DNA of 35,022 nucleotides from Actinomycetota bacterium (GTDB lineage Bacteria; Actinomycetota; Acidimicrobiia; Acidimicrobiales; CADCTF01), in contig JAHWJU010000014.1 of assembly GCA_019348255.1 (NCBI GenBank), positions 1 to 35,022 of the forward strand. Reading direction: 5' to 3'. Shown here in pieces: positions 6,698 through 13,722 of this stretch (the stretch's first letter is position 1; every line of letters starts with the position of its first letter). The position numbers were made by a program, and so were the translations under genes. The notes under the pieces are model-generated. The model was not told the origin of the DNA, searched no databases, and saw only the letters and a list, made by a program, of their open reading frames with translations.

Positions 6698-7915
6698 ATG
6701 GCACAGCTCCTCATCCGGCCGTCGCTCAACGACCACCAGGTGATCGCGGACCTCCTCGCGCCCCCGCCGATGCCGACGATCCGGCGGTCGCGCCCACCGA
6801 TCGCTCAGCTGGTCGCCGATGCGCACATCGCCGCGCAGCGCCCGACGCTTGCCGAGTCGGCGAACGACGCGGGCATCCCCTTCCTGGTCGATCCGACGAC
6901 GGTGCTCCTGCAGAGCGACGTCGATCCCACCTCCTCCTGGGCGAAGCTGCCGTTCGCATCGGCGCGACCGCTGTCGGTCGATGACATCGACGTCGAGGGT
7001 CTGGTCGAGCAGGTCGTGCAGTTCCAGATGGAGCAGGGCGCCACACGGATCATCGCTCCGTACCTGTACGCATCTGAACCGGGGGATCCGGCGTTCGCCA
7101 TGTCGATCCGTTTGCTGGCATCGACGGCTCACTACGTGCGCGACAACGACGTCCCCCTTCCGGTTGTGGCAATCCTCTGCGGCCAGCTTCGCCAGTTCGC
7201 GAGCGCTCAGGCGCTCGATCTCGGCGTGGGTCGCTTCGTCGATGCCGCGGAGGCGCATGGCGTTCACACGGTGGGACTGTGCTTCTCCCCTGTGGGAACG
7301 CCGGGCGATAGCTACTCGAAGTTGGTCGGGCTGTTTCGGGCGGCGGCCCGTGCGACTCGGGCGCCGATGCCGATCGTTGCGTGGCGACAAGGCATCTACG
7401 GGCCGGCGCTCGTTGCGGCGGGTCTGGCTGGCTACGAGACCGGCATCGGGACAGGCGAGCAGACGAACATCGCGCGCCAGCAGGCCAACCGCCGCGCCAA
7501 GGACAAGGCGAGGCGGACCGGTGGCGGGCCGGGTACCTACCTCGACCAGTTCGGGCGGAGCATCCCGAAGCCAGCGGCGGAGCTGCTCCTGGGCATCAAC
7601 GAGATGCGCCCGAAGCTGATGTGCGATGACGAGGGGTGCTGCCCGACGGTCGCCGACACGCTCGACAACGGACGCCCGCATGCCGTGCGCAGCCGCGCCC
7701 GCCAGCTCGCCGAGCTCGCGGAGCAGCCTCACCGCCGCTGGCGGCTCCACACCGTGGCGCGACACGCGGAGGCGGCTGCCACTCTCGCCAAGCAGGCGAA
7801 CCGCGTGCTGGAGTCAGCAGCCATCAAGCACAAGATCGGCACGAAGAACCTCGAGGCGTTGGCCCAGGTGATGACCGAACTGGGCCAGGCGGACCAGACA
7901 TCGCGCTCGGCGTAG
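6698..7915 (+). CDS. Uncharacterised 405-aa protein, barrel-like pattern
   Basis: ATG 6698 has GAGGTG seven bases upstream, so it is preferred over an in-frame ATG at 6647 that lies inside the antitoxin operator repeat. The middle alternates hydrophobic strands and helices (GIPFLVDPTTVLL, TRIIAPYLYASEPG, VPLPVVAILCGQL, VHTVGLCFSPVG, PMPIVAWRQGIYG), resembling a TIM-barrel-type fold. AGYETGIGTGEQTNI follows. After a basic linker (RRAKDKARRTGGGPG), CDDEGCCP is a cysteine cluster that could bind metal. The C-terminus is helical. I recognise no named family. It is transcribed divergently from the toxin-antitoxin pair and shares that intergenic region. Confidence 0.7.
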   Translation: MAQLLIRPSLNDHQVIADLLAPPPMPTIRRSRPPIAQLVADAHIAAQRPTLAESANDAGIPFLVDPTTVLLQSDVDPTSSWAKLPFASARPLSVDDIDVEGLVEQVVQFQMEQGATRIIAPYLYASEPGDPAFAMSIRLLASTAHYVRDNDVPLPVVAILCGQLRQFASAQALDLGVGRFVDAAEAHGVHTVGLCFSPVGTPGDSYSKLVGLFRAAARATRAPMPIVAWRQGIYGPALVAAGLAGYETGIGTGEQTNIARQQANRRAKDKARRTGGGPGTYLDQFGRSIPKPAAELLLGINEMRPKLMCDDEGCCPTVADTLDNGRPHAVRSRARQLAELAEQPHRRWRLHTVARHAEAAATLAKQANRVLESAAIKHKIGTKNLEALAQVMTELGQADQTSRSA

Positions 7916-7973
7916 ACGGACGAACGCCGGACCAGCGTCAGCACGCCACTGGCTCGCTCGGCAGTATTCACTC

Positions 7974-8330
7974 GTGTCCGAGCGTACGAGTGACGACGAC
8001 CTCGCGAGATTGACGTCGAACATCGCCGAGGAGCTGCGCGCTCAGAGCGCGCTTCGCGACCTCGGTCTGTCGGAGGTCACCATCGAGGAGGTCGCTAGCG
8101 CAATCGCCGTGAACATCGACTACGCGTTCACTGTCGCGTGGTCCCCGCGCTGGGTGAAGCCGGGCGACGCTCACTACGGGATGGAGCCGGACAGTGAATC
8201 GCCGACAGGCGAGAACCACTTCGTCGAGTGCCTCCAGTGCCAGTGGGTCTGTGCGTCGAATCCGTCTCGTCGTGACGCGGAGCAGAAATACGGGCGCCAT
8301 CTTCAGCGTGAGCACACTTCGCCGTCATGA
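7974..8330 (+). CDS. Small C2H2-type zinc-finger-like protein
   Basis: GTG 7974 gives 118 aa. The N-terminal half is a helical, acidic region (DDDLARLTSNIAEELRAQSA, then LGLSEVTIEEVASAIA). The C-terminal part has C-x2-C (VECLQCQWVC) followed about 20 residues later by HLQREH. This spacing resembles a single C2H2 zinc finger and would suit nucleic-acid or protein binding. It follows the 405-aa protein by about 58 bp on the same strand. No clear ribosome site was seen. No named family is recognised; the small size and island location suggest an accessory role. Confidence 0.6.
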   Translation: MSERTSDDDLARLTSNIAEELRAQSALRDLGLSEVTIEEVASAIAVNIDYAFTVAWSPRWVKPGDAHYGMEPDSESPTGENHFVECLQCQWVCASNPSRRDAEQKYGRHLQREHTSPS

Positions 8331-8374
8331 CCCAACCGGTCCGGCCGTCAACTGCTGCCATCGCGGGCGGCGGG

Positions 8375-8829
8375 TCACCCGTCCGGCGTCGGTCGGACCG
8401 GATAGTGCTGCTCGACCGCCTTGAGGGCCTCGATGATCGGCGGTAGATGCGACTGATCCAAGTTCTCGAGATGGAACTCCAGCTCGTTCCCGACGCCGGG
8501 GTGGTCGTTCACTGATCCAGCAATCGTGAGTGACCCGTTGCGTTCGCATCGCACCGTCAAAGTGATCCACCCGTCGAGCGACGCCAGAACCGCCTCGCCG
8601 TCGAGGCGCTCGTACACGCCTTCCAGCTCCGAGCGGAAGCGCCGCAGCTCCTCCGCTCGGAGGTCGGCCGGCAGCGTTCCGCTGAATCGCCGACTCGCAG
8701 CTCGATAGGGGTGACGAGCCAGTTCCCATCCCAGTAGTCAGTAGCGCTCGGGATCTCGCGTCCGACCACACGGATGCGGACATGGTCGCTCTCCGCGCCA
8801 CCGATGAGCACCTCGACCATCTCGGACAT
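8375..8829 (-). pseudogene. WapI-like immunity protein, one-base frameshift
   Basis: ATG 8829 begins a frame with VRIRVVGREIPSATDYWDGN and WLVTPIELRVG, the N-terminal signature of WapI-family immunity proteins. The continuation FSGTLPADLRAEELRRFRSE, then LEGVYERLDGEAVLASLDGW and so on to YPVRPTPDG, is in another frame. Inserting one G near 8686-8690 (GGCGATTC to GGCGGATTC) joins them into about 151 aa. WapI-type immunity proteins neutralise contact-dependent polymorphic toxins. No cognate toxin gene is in the window, so this would be an orphan immunity gene. It may be genuinely dead or an assembly indel. Confidence 0.72.
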
Positions 8830-9010
8830 GTTCGACCAGCCTGGCCGCTCGACAGGAGCGGTGCTCGTCAATCGCAGCGTCAGAGCAGACACCGAGTATC
8901 CGCCATCCATCCGGCATCCGCCCGCGATCGCACCTGTCCGGATCAGTCCGCGCACCCGCGCTGACCAGCACATTCGTCCACGCCGGTCCGCTCAGATCCG
9001 GGCGTAATCG

Positions 9011-9055
9011 CTTCCCAAGCTGAGAACGCGAGTTCGATTCTCGTCGCCCGCTCTC
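9011..9055 (+). mobile_element. Attachment site: 3' part of tRNA-Gly(CCC), copy 2
   Basis: This direct repeat of 1217-1261 runs from the anticodon loop to the acceptor end, again without a 5' half. The two differences (9031 A for G, 9041 T for C) are partners in the T stem, so GCGGG/CCCGT becomes GCGAG/CTCGT with pairing preserved. It marks the right boundary of the 7.8-kb island; host-type genes begin after it. Confidence 0.85.
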
Positions 9056-9124
9056 GCAAAAAAGTTGCTCAGATGCTGTTCTGGAAAACCCTTGCGGGCA
9101 CCTGGACGGTTCCATCCAACAGCG

Positions 9125-9412
9125 ATGTCTATCCTCATTTGTGTGCGCCCGCTGCCGGCATGGGTAGCCCCAGCTACGACGGTGCTGGGTTTCGCCCTCT
9201 TCGCGCCGGTGAGCATCCTCTTCCTTGCCAGCGGGCTCATCGTCCCCCAGCCGTGGCTCACCATGTTCTGGGCCGCTGGCGCCGCCTTTCTGGCCTACGC
9301 CATCGCGAACCGACACCGGCCCTGGATCGTCCTGGCAACACCAGTGGCCGCCGTGCTGCTCTGGATCGCTCTAGTCACTCTGGGCGGTGCATTCCTGGAC
9401 TGGACGGCCTAG
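9125..9412 (+). CDS. Small integral membrane protein
   Basis: ATG 9125 gives 95 aa with about three hydrophobic segments: PATTVLGFALFAPVSILFLA, LTMFWAAGAAFLAYAI, and IVLATPVAAVLLWIALVTLG. Short loops such as NRHRPW contain the only charged residues. It lies just beyond the island's right attachment site and is the first non-island gene. No family is recognised. It converges with the OsmC-like gene. There is no strong ribosome site, so an upstream start is possible, but sequence before 9125 lacks membrane character. Confidence 0.6.
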   Translation: MSILICVRPLPAWVAPATTVLGFALFAPVSILFLASGLIVPQPWLTMFWAAGAAFLAYAIANRHRPWIVLATPVAAVLLWIALVTLGGAFLDWTA

Positions 9413-9481
9413 AGGGTCCGGGAAAGGTGTCCGACCTCCATCTCTGCTCCGATCATCGAGCTCGTCTCGAGATCGTGTCGC

Positions 9482-9946
9482 TCACCCGCTCTCGTCGAGC
9501 GACGTCGTGATCTCGATCGCTGCCTCGAGGCTGCGGGCGACGGGGCAACCGTCGGCGTGGGCTTCGAGAGCGCGCTCAGCCGCCTCCCACCGATCCTCGG
9601 GGATGGTGACGCCCCGGTAGGTGACGTGGATGCGCTTGATGACGAGGACCTTTCCCTCGAGCTCGATCTCACCCCGTGCGTGCCCCACCAGACCGGTGGG
9701 GTCGATCCGCCGGGCCCTGAGAGCACCGGCGAACGTGCCCGTCAGTCAGCCGCCGGCGGCGGCGACGACGTGGTCCAAAGTCGTCGCGTGGACCTCGAAG
9801 GCACCCTCGGGGACGCCGTAGTGCTCGGCGACGGCACCGTGGACGCCGTAAAAGGTCGGCTGCTCCTCGCCCGGCAGGAACGCCGCCCGGTTCGGGCCGT
9901 CACGACGCTCGATCCTCGACTCTGATACGTACACGACTTCGCCCAT
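9482..9946 (-). CDS. OsmC-family redox protein with in-frame TGA (probable selenoprotein)
   Basis: From ATG 9946 the frame encodes 66 residues ending DHVVAAAGG, then TGA (9748-9746). It continues in the same frame with LTGTFAGALRARRIDPTG, through GKVLVIKRIHVTYRG, to CPVARSLEAAIEITTSL and a TGA at 9482. OsmC proteins are thiol peroxidases. Their two conserved cysteines lie in GGC and in CPV; here the first is TGA and the second is kept (DGCPV). This is the pattern of selenocysteine replacing the peroxidatic Cys (residue 67 of 154). A hairpin at 9708-9731 fits a bacterial SECIS. OsmC-like selenoproteins are known. The gene diverges from the TGA-containing rhodanese gene across 162 bp. The alternative is a nonsense mutation. 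Confidence 0.8.
9708..9731 (-). promoter_or_regulatory. Candidate bacterial SECIS of the OsmC-like gene
   Basis: Read on the minus strand, CGCCGG pairs perfectly with CCGGCG around a 12-nt loop whose second base is G. The loop begins 21 nt after the TGA. Bacterial SECIS models require a hairpin with a G among the first two loop bases about 16-37 nt after UGA. High-GC sequence forms hairpins easily, so this is supportive and not proof. An alternative longer fold pairs part of the loop. Confidence 0.5.
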
Positions 9947-10108
9947 GGCGACGTTCTACCCGTTCGCCGACCTCCGACCAAGGCGCCTTTCGAGCAGGCA
10001 ACGCCGAGTGAAGTGCGCCAACCGTCGCCACAGGGGGACCCTCGCGACACCTCGCTGGACGGTAGCGGTGAGACTGGTCCGGATCTCCACGCAAAGACAG
10101 GAGGCCCC

Positions 10109-10798
10109 ATGCCCACCGAGGTCGACCGCCACCAAGTCCAGGAACTGCTAGCCAAAGGTGCCCAACTCGTCGACGTGATGGGCGCCTCGGAGTGGGACGA
10201 GTCCCACATCGCCGGCGCGGTCCACGTTCCACTAAAGGAGCTGAGCGAGCTCGCCGCCGAGAGGCTCGATGCCGGCCGCCCCGTGATCACCTACTGCTAC
10301 GACTCGCTCTGAGACATGAGTCCCCGAGCCGCGTGGCGGCTCGAGAGCCTGGGATTCGACGAGGTCTATGACTACGTGGGCTCCAAGATGGACTGGATCG
10401 GGGAGGGCCTTCCGTTCGAGGGGGCGCTGGTGGACCGGCCCCGGCTCGGGACCCTCGCCGATCCTGGAGTGCCCACGTGCAAGCTGGACGACGCGGTGTC
10501 GCAGGTCCGGCCCCGGCTCGGGCAGTGGCCGCTGTCGCTGGTCGTGACAGGCGCCAGCCGGGTGGTGCTCGGCCTGGTTCGCGCCGAGAACCTCGGTGGC
10601 GACGGTGACCGGCCGGTAGCAGAGGTGATGCAGGAAGGACCCAGCACCTACCGACCGCATGTGACGGCAGAGGAGATGTCGGGCAAGCTGAAGGACAGCC
10701 GGGCGAGGTGGGTCGTGGTCACGACGCTGTCCGGTCAGCTCGTGGGCGTGGTGCAACCGGAGAAGATCCACGAGGCCGCGGAGGCAGCCCGAGCCTGA
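10109..10798 (+). CDS. Rhodanese-CBS fusion protein with in-frame TGA at the catalytic position (probable selenoprotein)
   Basis: ATG 10109 follows AGGAGG. The rhodanese domain reads QLVDVMGASEWDESHIAGAV, then VITYCYDSL, TGA (10310-10312), and DMSPRAAWRLESLGFDEVYD in the same frame. The active-site loop is C-x5-R; with TGA as residue 68, the Arg of DMSPR falls five positions later. TGA thus occupies the sulfur-carrying cysteine position (related proteins have CDLSPRAAWRLE). The C-terminal part (about 110-225), with WPLSLVVTGASRVVLGLVR and RWVVVTTLSGQLVGVVQPEK, resembles a CBS-domain pair. The full product would be 229 aa. Rhodanese-type selenoproteins have been described. The hairpin at 10325-10343 fits a SECIS. 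selA, selB, selC and selD are not in the window. Confidence 0.82.
10325..10343 (+). promoter_or_regulatory. Candidate bacterial SECIS of the rhodanese gene
   Basis: CGAGCCGC-GTG-GCGGCTCG is a perfect 8-bp stem with loop GUG, starting 12 nt after the TGA. The loop begins 21 nt after it and opens with GU. This matches the published bacterial SECIS layout (short apical loop, G in the first two positions, 16-37 nt from UGA) and the same distance as the OsmC hairpin. Confidence 0.65.
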
Positions 10799-10828
10799 GG
10801 CTCGGCCAGCGGGAGGCGGACGCGCGCC

Positions 10829-11500
10829 TCAGTCGCCCTCGCGAACCTCATGCCAGGGGGTGCCAGACTTCCAGAAGGCCCTGATGCGCGACTCGTGGTC
10901 CCTGCTTCTGAACTCCACCTCGACCTCTTCGGGACCGTCGTCCTCCACCTCCACCTGGAACCCGGGTTTCGGCCTGGCCCACATCAGCTCGACGCGCCCT
11001 GACTCGTACCGGACGGCAACCTGGCCGCCGATGCTGTCGATCGTCTTCGTCGTCGCCGTGGCGCCGCCGGGTGCGGTTGGGGAAGGTGCCGCCGTGGTGG
11101 ACGGACTCGTCGCCGTGGGAGCCACGGTCGTGGCGGGCGAGGTGCTGGCCGTGCTGCTGGGAGGGGCCGGCGCCGGCGTCGCAGCCCGTCGAGGAGACGG
11201 GGTCGGCGTCGGCAGCGGCGGCGACTGAAGGGGCTCCACTCGAGGCGGCGTGACGGAGGGCGGCGGCACTACGGGGACGGCGGGCGGCGACGCTGACGGT
11301 TCTTCGGCGTCCGACCGGCCAGGAGCCGGAGCCTTCGCCGACTCCGCCCGCAGCGCCTGGGCGACGTCAGCGCTCGACATGGGGCTCACCCGTCTCTCGG
11401 TCACCTGCGAGGCCACGACCTGAACACCATTCCAGGCGAGAGCCACCGCGGCCGCGGTGGCGGCGCTCCAGATGACGACCACGAGCACGACGCGCCGCAC
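10829..11500 (-). CDS. Membrane-anchored protein with Pro/Thr/Ser-rich linker
   Basis: This 223-aa protein has one N-terminal membrane segment or uncleaved signal (VVLVVVIWSAATAAAVALAW, about residues 4-23). A low-complexity Pro/Ala/Thr/Ser linker spans about 55-150. A short folded C-terminal domain follows (GGQVAVRYESGRVELMWARP, then EVEVEFRSRDHESRIRAFW). The layout suggests an extracytoplasmic domain held away from the membrane through a wall layer. It diverges from the OmpR-type regulator at 11599, and the roughly 100-bp intergenic region holds candidate regulator sites. It may be a target or accessory of that system; no family is recognised. Confidence 0.7.
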   Translation of the reverse strand: MRRVVLVVVIWSAATAAAVALAWNGVQVVASQVTERRVSPMSSADVAQALRAESAKAPAPGRSDAEEPSASPPAVPVVPPPSVTPPRVEPLQSPPLPTPTPSPRRAATPAPAPPSSTASTSPATTVAPTATSPSTTAAPSPTAPGGATATTKTIDSIGGQVAVRYESGRVELMWARPKPGFQVEVEDDGPEEVEVEFRSRDHESRIRAFWKSGTPWHEVREGD

Positions 11501-11533
11501 GCGGCAAACGATGGCGCATGACGGGACTGTGTG

Positions 11534-11551
11534 GCGCTAAGGGTGCCCTAA
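11534..11551. promoter_or_regulatory. Candidate OmpR-type regulator site, autoregulatory
   Basis: GCGCTAA (11534-11540) and GCCCTAA (11545-11551) form a direct repeat with 11-bp spacing, typical of winged-helix response-regulator dimers. The 10-mer GCGCTAAGGG recurs inverted at 13609-13618, upstream of the glycosyltransferase operon. The function is inferred from the repeat. Confidence 0.45.
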
Positions 11552-11598
11552 ATGGTGGTGAAGAGCGCTCCCGGAGCCGGCGCGGCCTCTAGCTTGTT

Positions 11599-12282
11599 GT
11601 GGTGGCGTCGGTCTCGCTGATCGAGGACGATCCGCGGATCCGATCGGCGTTGGTACGGGTTCTCGCCGCCCGGGGCCACGCGGTGCGCGCCGCGTCCACG
11701 GCCATGGACGGCCTCCGCCAGGTGGTGGAGTTCCCTCCGGACGTGGTGGTGCTCGACCTAGGGCTTCCGGACATGGATGGCTCCGAGTTGCTCAAGATGA
11801 TGAGGGCCGTCACCGCTGTGCCTGTCATCGTGGCCACGGCGCGCGACGACGAGACGGAGATCGTTCGCCTTCTCAACCTGGGTGCGGACGACTACGTCGT
11901 CAAGCCGTTCTCCGGCGAGCAGCTCGACGCTCGCATCGGCGCCGTCCTTCGCCGCGCCGGCGCCTCCCGGGACGCCGCGAATGTGGTCGTGGGGGAGCTG
12001 CGCATAAACCTGAAGAGCCGGGAAGCGACCCTCGGCGGGCGTCCCTTGGACCTCGCCCGCAAGGAGTTCGACCTCCTGTCGTTCCTCGCGCTCAATGCCG
12101 GCACGGTTGTCACCAAGCCAGAGTTGCTGGCGGAGGTGTGGCGTCAACCGCTCGGCGGGGGTGACAAGACCGTCGACGTGCATCTCTCGTGGCTGCGGCG
12201 CAAGCTCGGCGAGACCGCAGCCGAGCCGCGCTACCTGCAAACAGTGCGGGGCGTGGGGGTCAAGCTGGTGGCACCCGAGTGA
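11599..12282 (+). CDS. OmpR/PhoB-family response regulator
   Basis: GTG 11599 (or GTG 11602) gives 227 aa. The receiver domain (about 1-115) has the acidic pair in LIEDDPR, the phospho-acceptor Asp53 in VVLDLGLPDMDG and Lys in YVVKPF. The winged-helix effector domain (about 130-225) includes LDLARKEFDLLSFLALNAG and the recognition helix KTVDVHLSWLRRKLGE, ending YLQTVRGVGVKL. It activates or represses genes when phosphorylated by the kinase encoded next. The stop overlaps the kinase start by 4 nt. Repeats in its own promoter and upstream of the 13723 operon suggest both as targets. Confidence 0.93.
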   Translation: MVASVSLIEDDPRIRSALVRVLAARGHAVRAASTAMDGLRQVVEFPPDVVVLDLGLPDMDGSELLKMMRAVTAVPVIVATARDDETEIVRLLNLGADDYVVKPFSGEQLDARIGAVLRRAGASRDAANVVVGELRINLKSREATLGGRPLDLARKEFDLLSFLALNAGTVVTKPELLAEVWRQPLGGGDKTVDVHLSWLRRKLGETAAEPRYLQTVRGVGVKLVAPE

Positions 12283-13574
12283 GGCCGCGTCTCATTCTGC
12301 TGACCGCAGCCACGACTTGGCTGGTGGCCTTGGCCTTCCTCGTGCCACTGGCTCTGCTCGTGCGGACCCTCGCCAGCGACCGCGCCATGGGCGCGGCCGA
12401 GCTCGAGGCCCAGTCGCTGGCGCCGGTTCTGGCGTTGACCGACGACCCCCACGTCATCCAACCCGCCATCGAGGCCACCACCTCCGGGGCGCAAGGACGA
12501 CTCACCATCTTCCTCGACGACGGCCGGAGCTTTGGTGCCCCCGCCGACCGCAGGCACAGCCTTGCTCTCGCCCGGCAGGGGCGCACATTCTCGACGCCTG
12601 CTCCGGGCGGGACCGAGGTGCTCGTGCCCGTTGTGGTGGGGGACGGTTCTACCGCCGTCGTTCGGGTGCTCGTGCCCTCCGAGGCGCTGCACCGCGGAGT
12701 GGGTCAGGCGTGGCTCGTCCTGGTGGCCCTCGGAGTTGCTCTGGTACTCCTGGCCCTGGTCTTCGCCGATCGGATGGCCCGCTCGATCGTGGGTCCTGTC
12801 GAACGCCTTGCGGAGGCGGCTCACCGGCTGGGCGAAGGTGACCTCGAGGTGCGAGTCACACCGGAGGGACCACCCGAGATAGCCGAGGTGGGACGGGCCT
12901 TCAACCGGGTCGCGGGGCGGGTGAAAGAGCTGCTCGCCGCCGAGCGGGAGGCAGTGGCCGACCTCTCCCACCGGCTCCGCACCCCGCTCACCGCGCTGCG
13001 CCTCGACACCGAGATCCTCACCGACCCCGAGGAGCGCCGGCGCATCGCGCAGGACGCAGAGGAGCTCGAGCGGGTCGTGGACAGAATCATCATCGACGCC
13101 CGCCGTCCCATACGTGGGGGGATGGCATCGAGCACCGACCTCAACCATCTCGCCCGCCAGCGGGTCGAGTTCTGGGCCGCTCTGGCCGAGGAGCAGGGCC
13201 GGCGCTGGTCGATCGAGACCCCGGACGCGGCCCTGCCGGTACCCGTCGACAGCGACGACTTGGAGGCCGCGCTGGACGCCCTCCTCGGCAACGTCTTCGC
13301 CCACACGCCCGACGGCAGCGGCTTTCGGGTGCTGGTCGAGGCAGGCCAGGAGGGCGAAGCCAGGATCATCGTCGAGGACGAGGGCCCGGGCTTCCAGAGC
13401 GAAGCCGTGGTGGCCAGAGGGGCGAGCGGCGCCGGCTCCACCGGCCTCGGCCTGGACATCGCCCGCCGCACGGCCGAGGCGGCGGGAGGATCACTTCGCG
13501 TCGTCGGCACAGGCAATGGTGGCGGACGGGTTGAGATGGAGTTCCCCCCGCACAACGGTGAACTCCCGCGGTGA
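12279..13574 (+). CDS. Sensor histidine kinase partner of the OmpR regulator
   Basis: GTG 12279 overlaps the regulator stop (GTGA); 431 aa. It has an N-terminal membrane helix (about 3-28), an extracytoplasmic sensor of about 110 residues, and a second helix (WLVLVALGVALVLLALVFAD, about 147-166). HAMP follows (RSIVGPVERLAEAAHRLGEG), then HisKA with the phospho-His in ADLSHRLRTPLTALRLD (about 230). HATPase motifs are present (ALDALLGNVFAHTPDG, EDEGPGF, GAGSTGLGLDIARRTAEAAG). It autophosphorylates in response to an envelope signal and passes phosphate to the preceding regulator. The ligand is unknown. Confidence 0.93.
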   Translation: MRPRLILLTAATTWLVALAFLVPLALLVRTLASDRAMGAAELEAQSLAPVLALTDDPHVIQPAIEATTSGAQGRLTIFLDDGRSFGAPADRRHSLALARQGRTFSTPAPGGTEVLVPVVVGDGSTAVVRVLVPSEALHRGVGQAWLVLVALGVALVLLALVFADRMARSIVGPVERLAEAAHRLGEGDLEVRVTPEGPPEIAEVGRAFNRVAGRVKELLAAEREAVADLSHRLRTPLTALRLDTEILTDPEERRRIAQDAEELERVVDRIIIDARRPIRGGMASSTDLNHLARQRVEFWAALAEEQGRRWSIETPDAALPVPVDSDDLEAALDALLGNVFAHTPDGSGFRVLVEAGQEGEARIIVEDEGPGFQSEAVVARGASGAGSTGLGLDIARRTAEAAGGSLRVVGTGNGGGRVEMEFPPHNGELPR

Positions 13575-13608
13575 GGACGAGAACCCAACTTTGGCAAGAA
13601 CAAGGCTC

Positions 13609-13626
13609 CCCTTAGCGCTGTCCTAA
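13609..13626. promoter_or_regulatory. Candidate regulator site upstream of the glycosyltransferase operon
   Basis: CCCTTAGCGC (13609-13618) is the exact reverse complement of the 10-mer at 11534-11543. It is followed by GTCCTAA (13620-13626), so two CTAA half-sites face each other. It sits about 100 bp before the operon's first start codon. Control by the OmpR-type system is inferred. Confidence 0.42.
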
Positions 13627-13722
13627 CGGTGCGGCGTCCACCATGAGGGGGCCAGGGGGCGTGGCCCTGACGCTGCCCTCCCGCCGGGCGCCACCACGCC
13701 CTTTCCCGAAACCGGACAGTCG

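Noticed and set aside
8992-9264. Minus-strand open frame containing ENRTRVLSLGS at the second tRNA fragment
   Set aside because: Same antisense tRNA artefact; the first tRNA copy gives the same peptide.
10013-10798. Two separate genes split at the TGA of the rhodanese
   Set aside because: The second half would begin inside the rhodanese fold with no ribosome site, and both halves are in the same frame around the catalytic loop.
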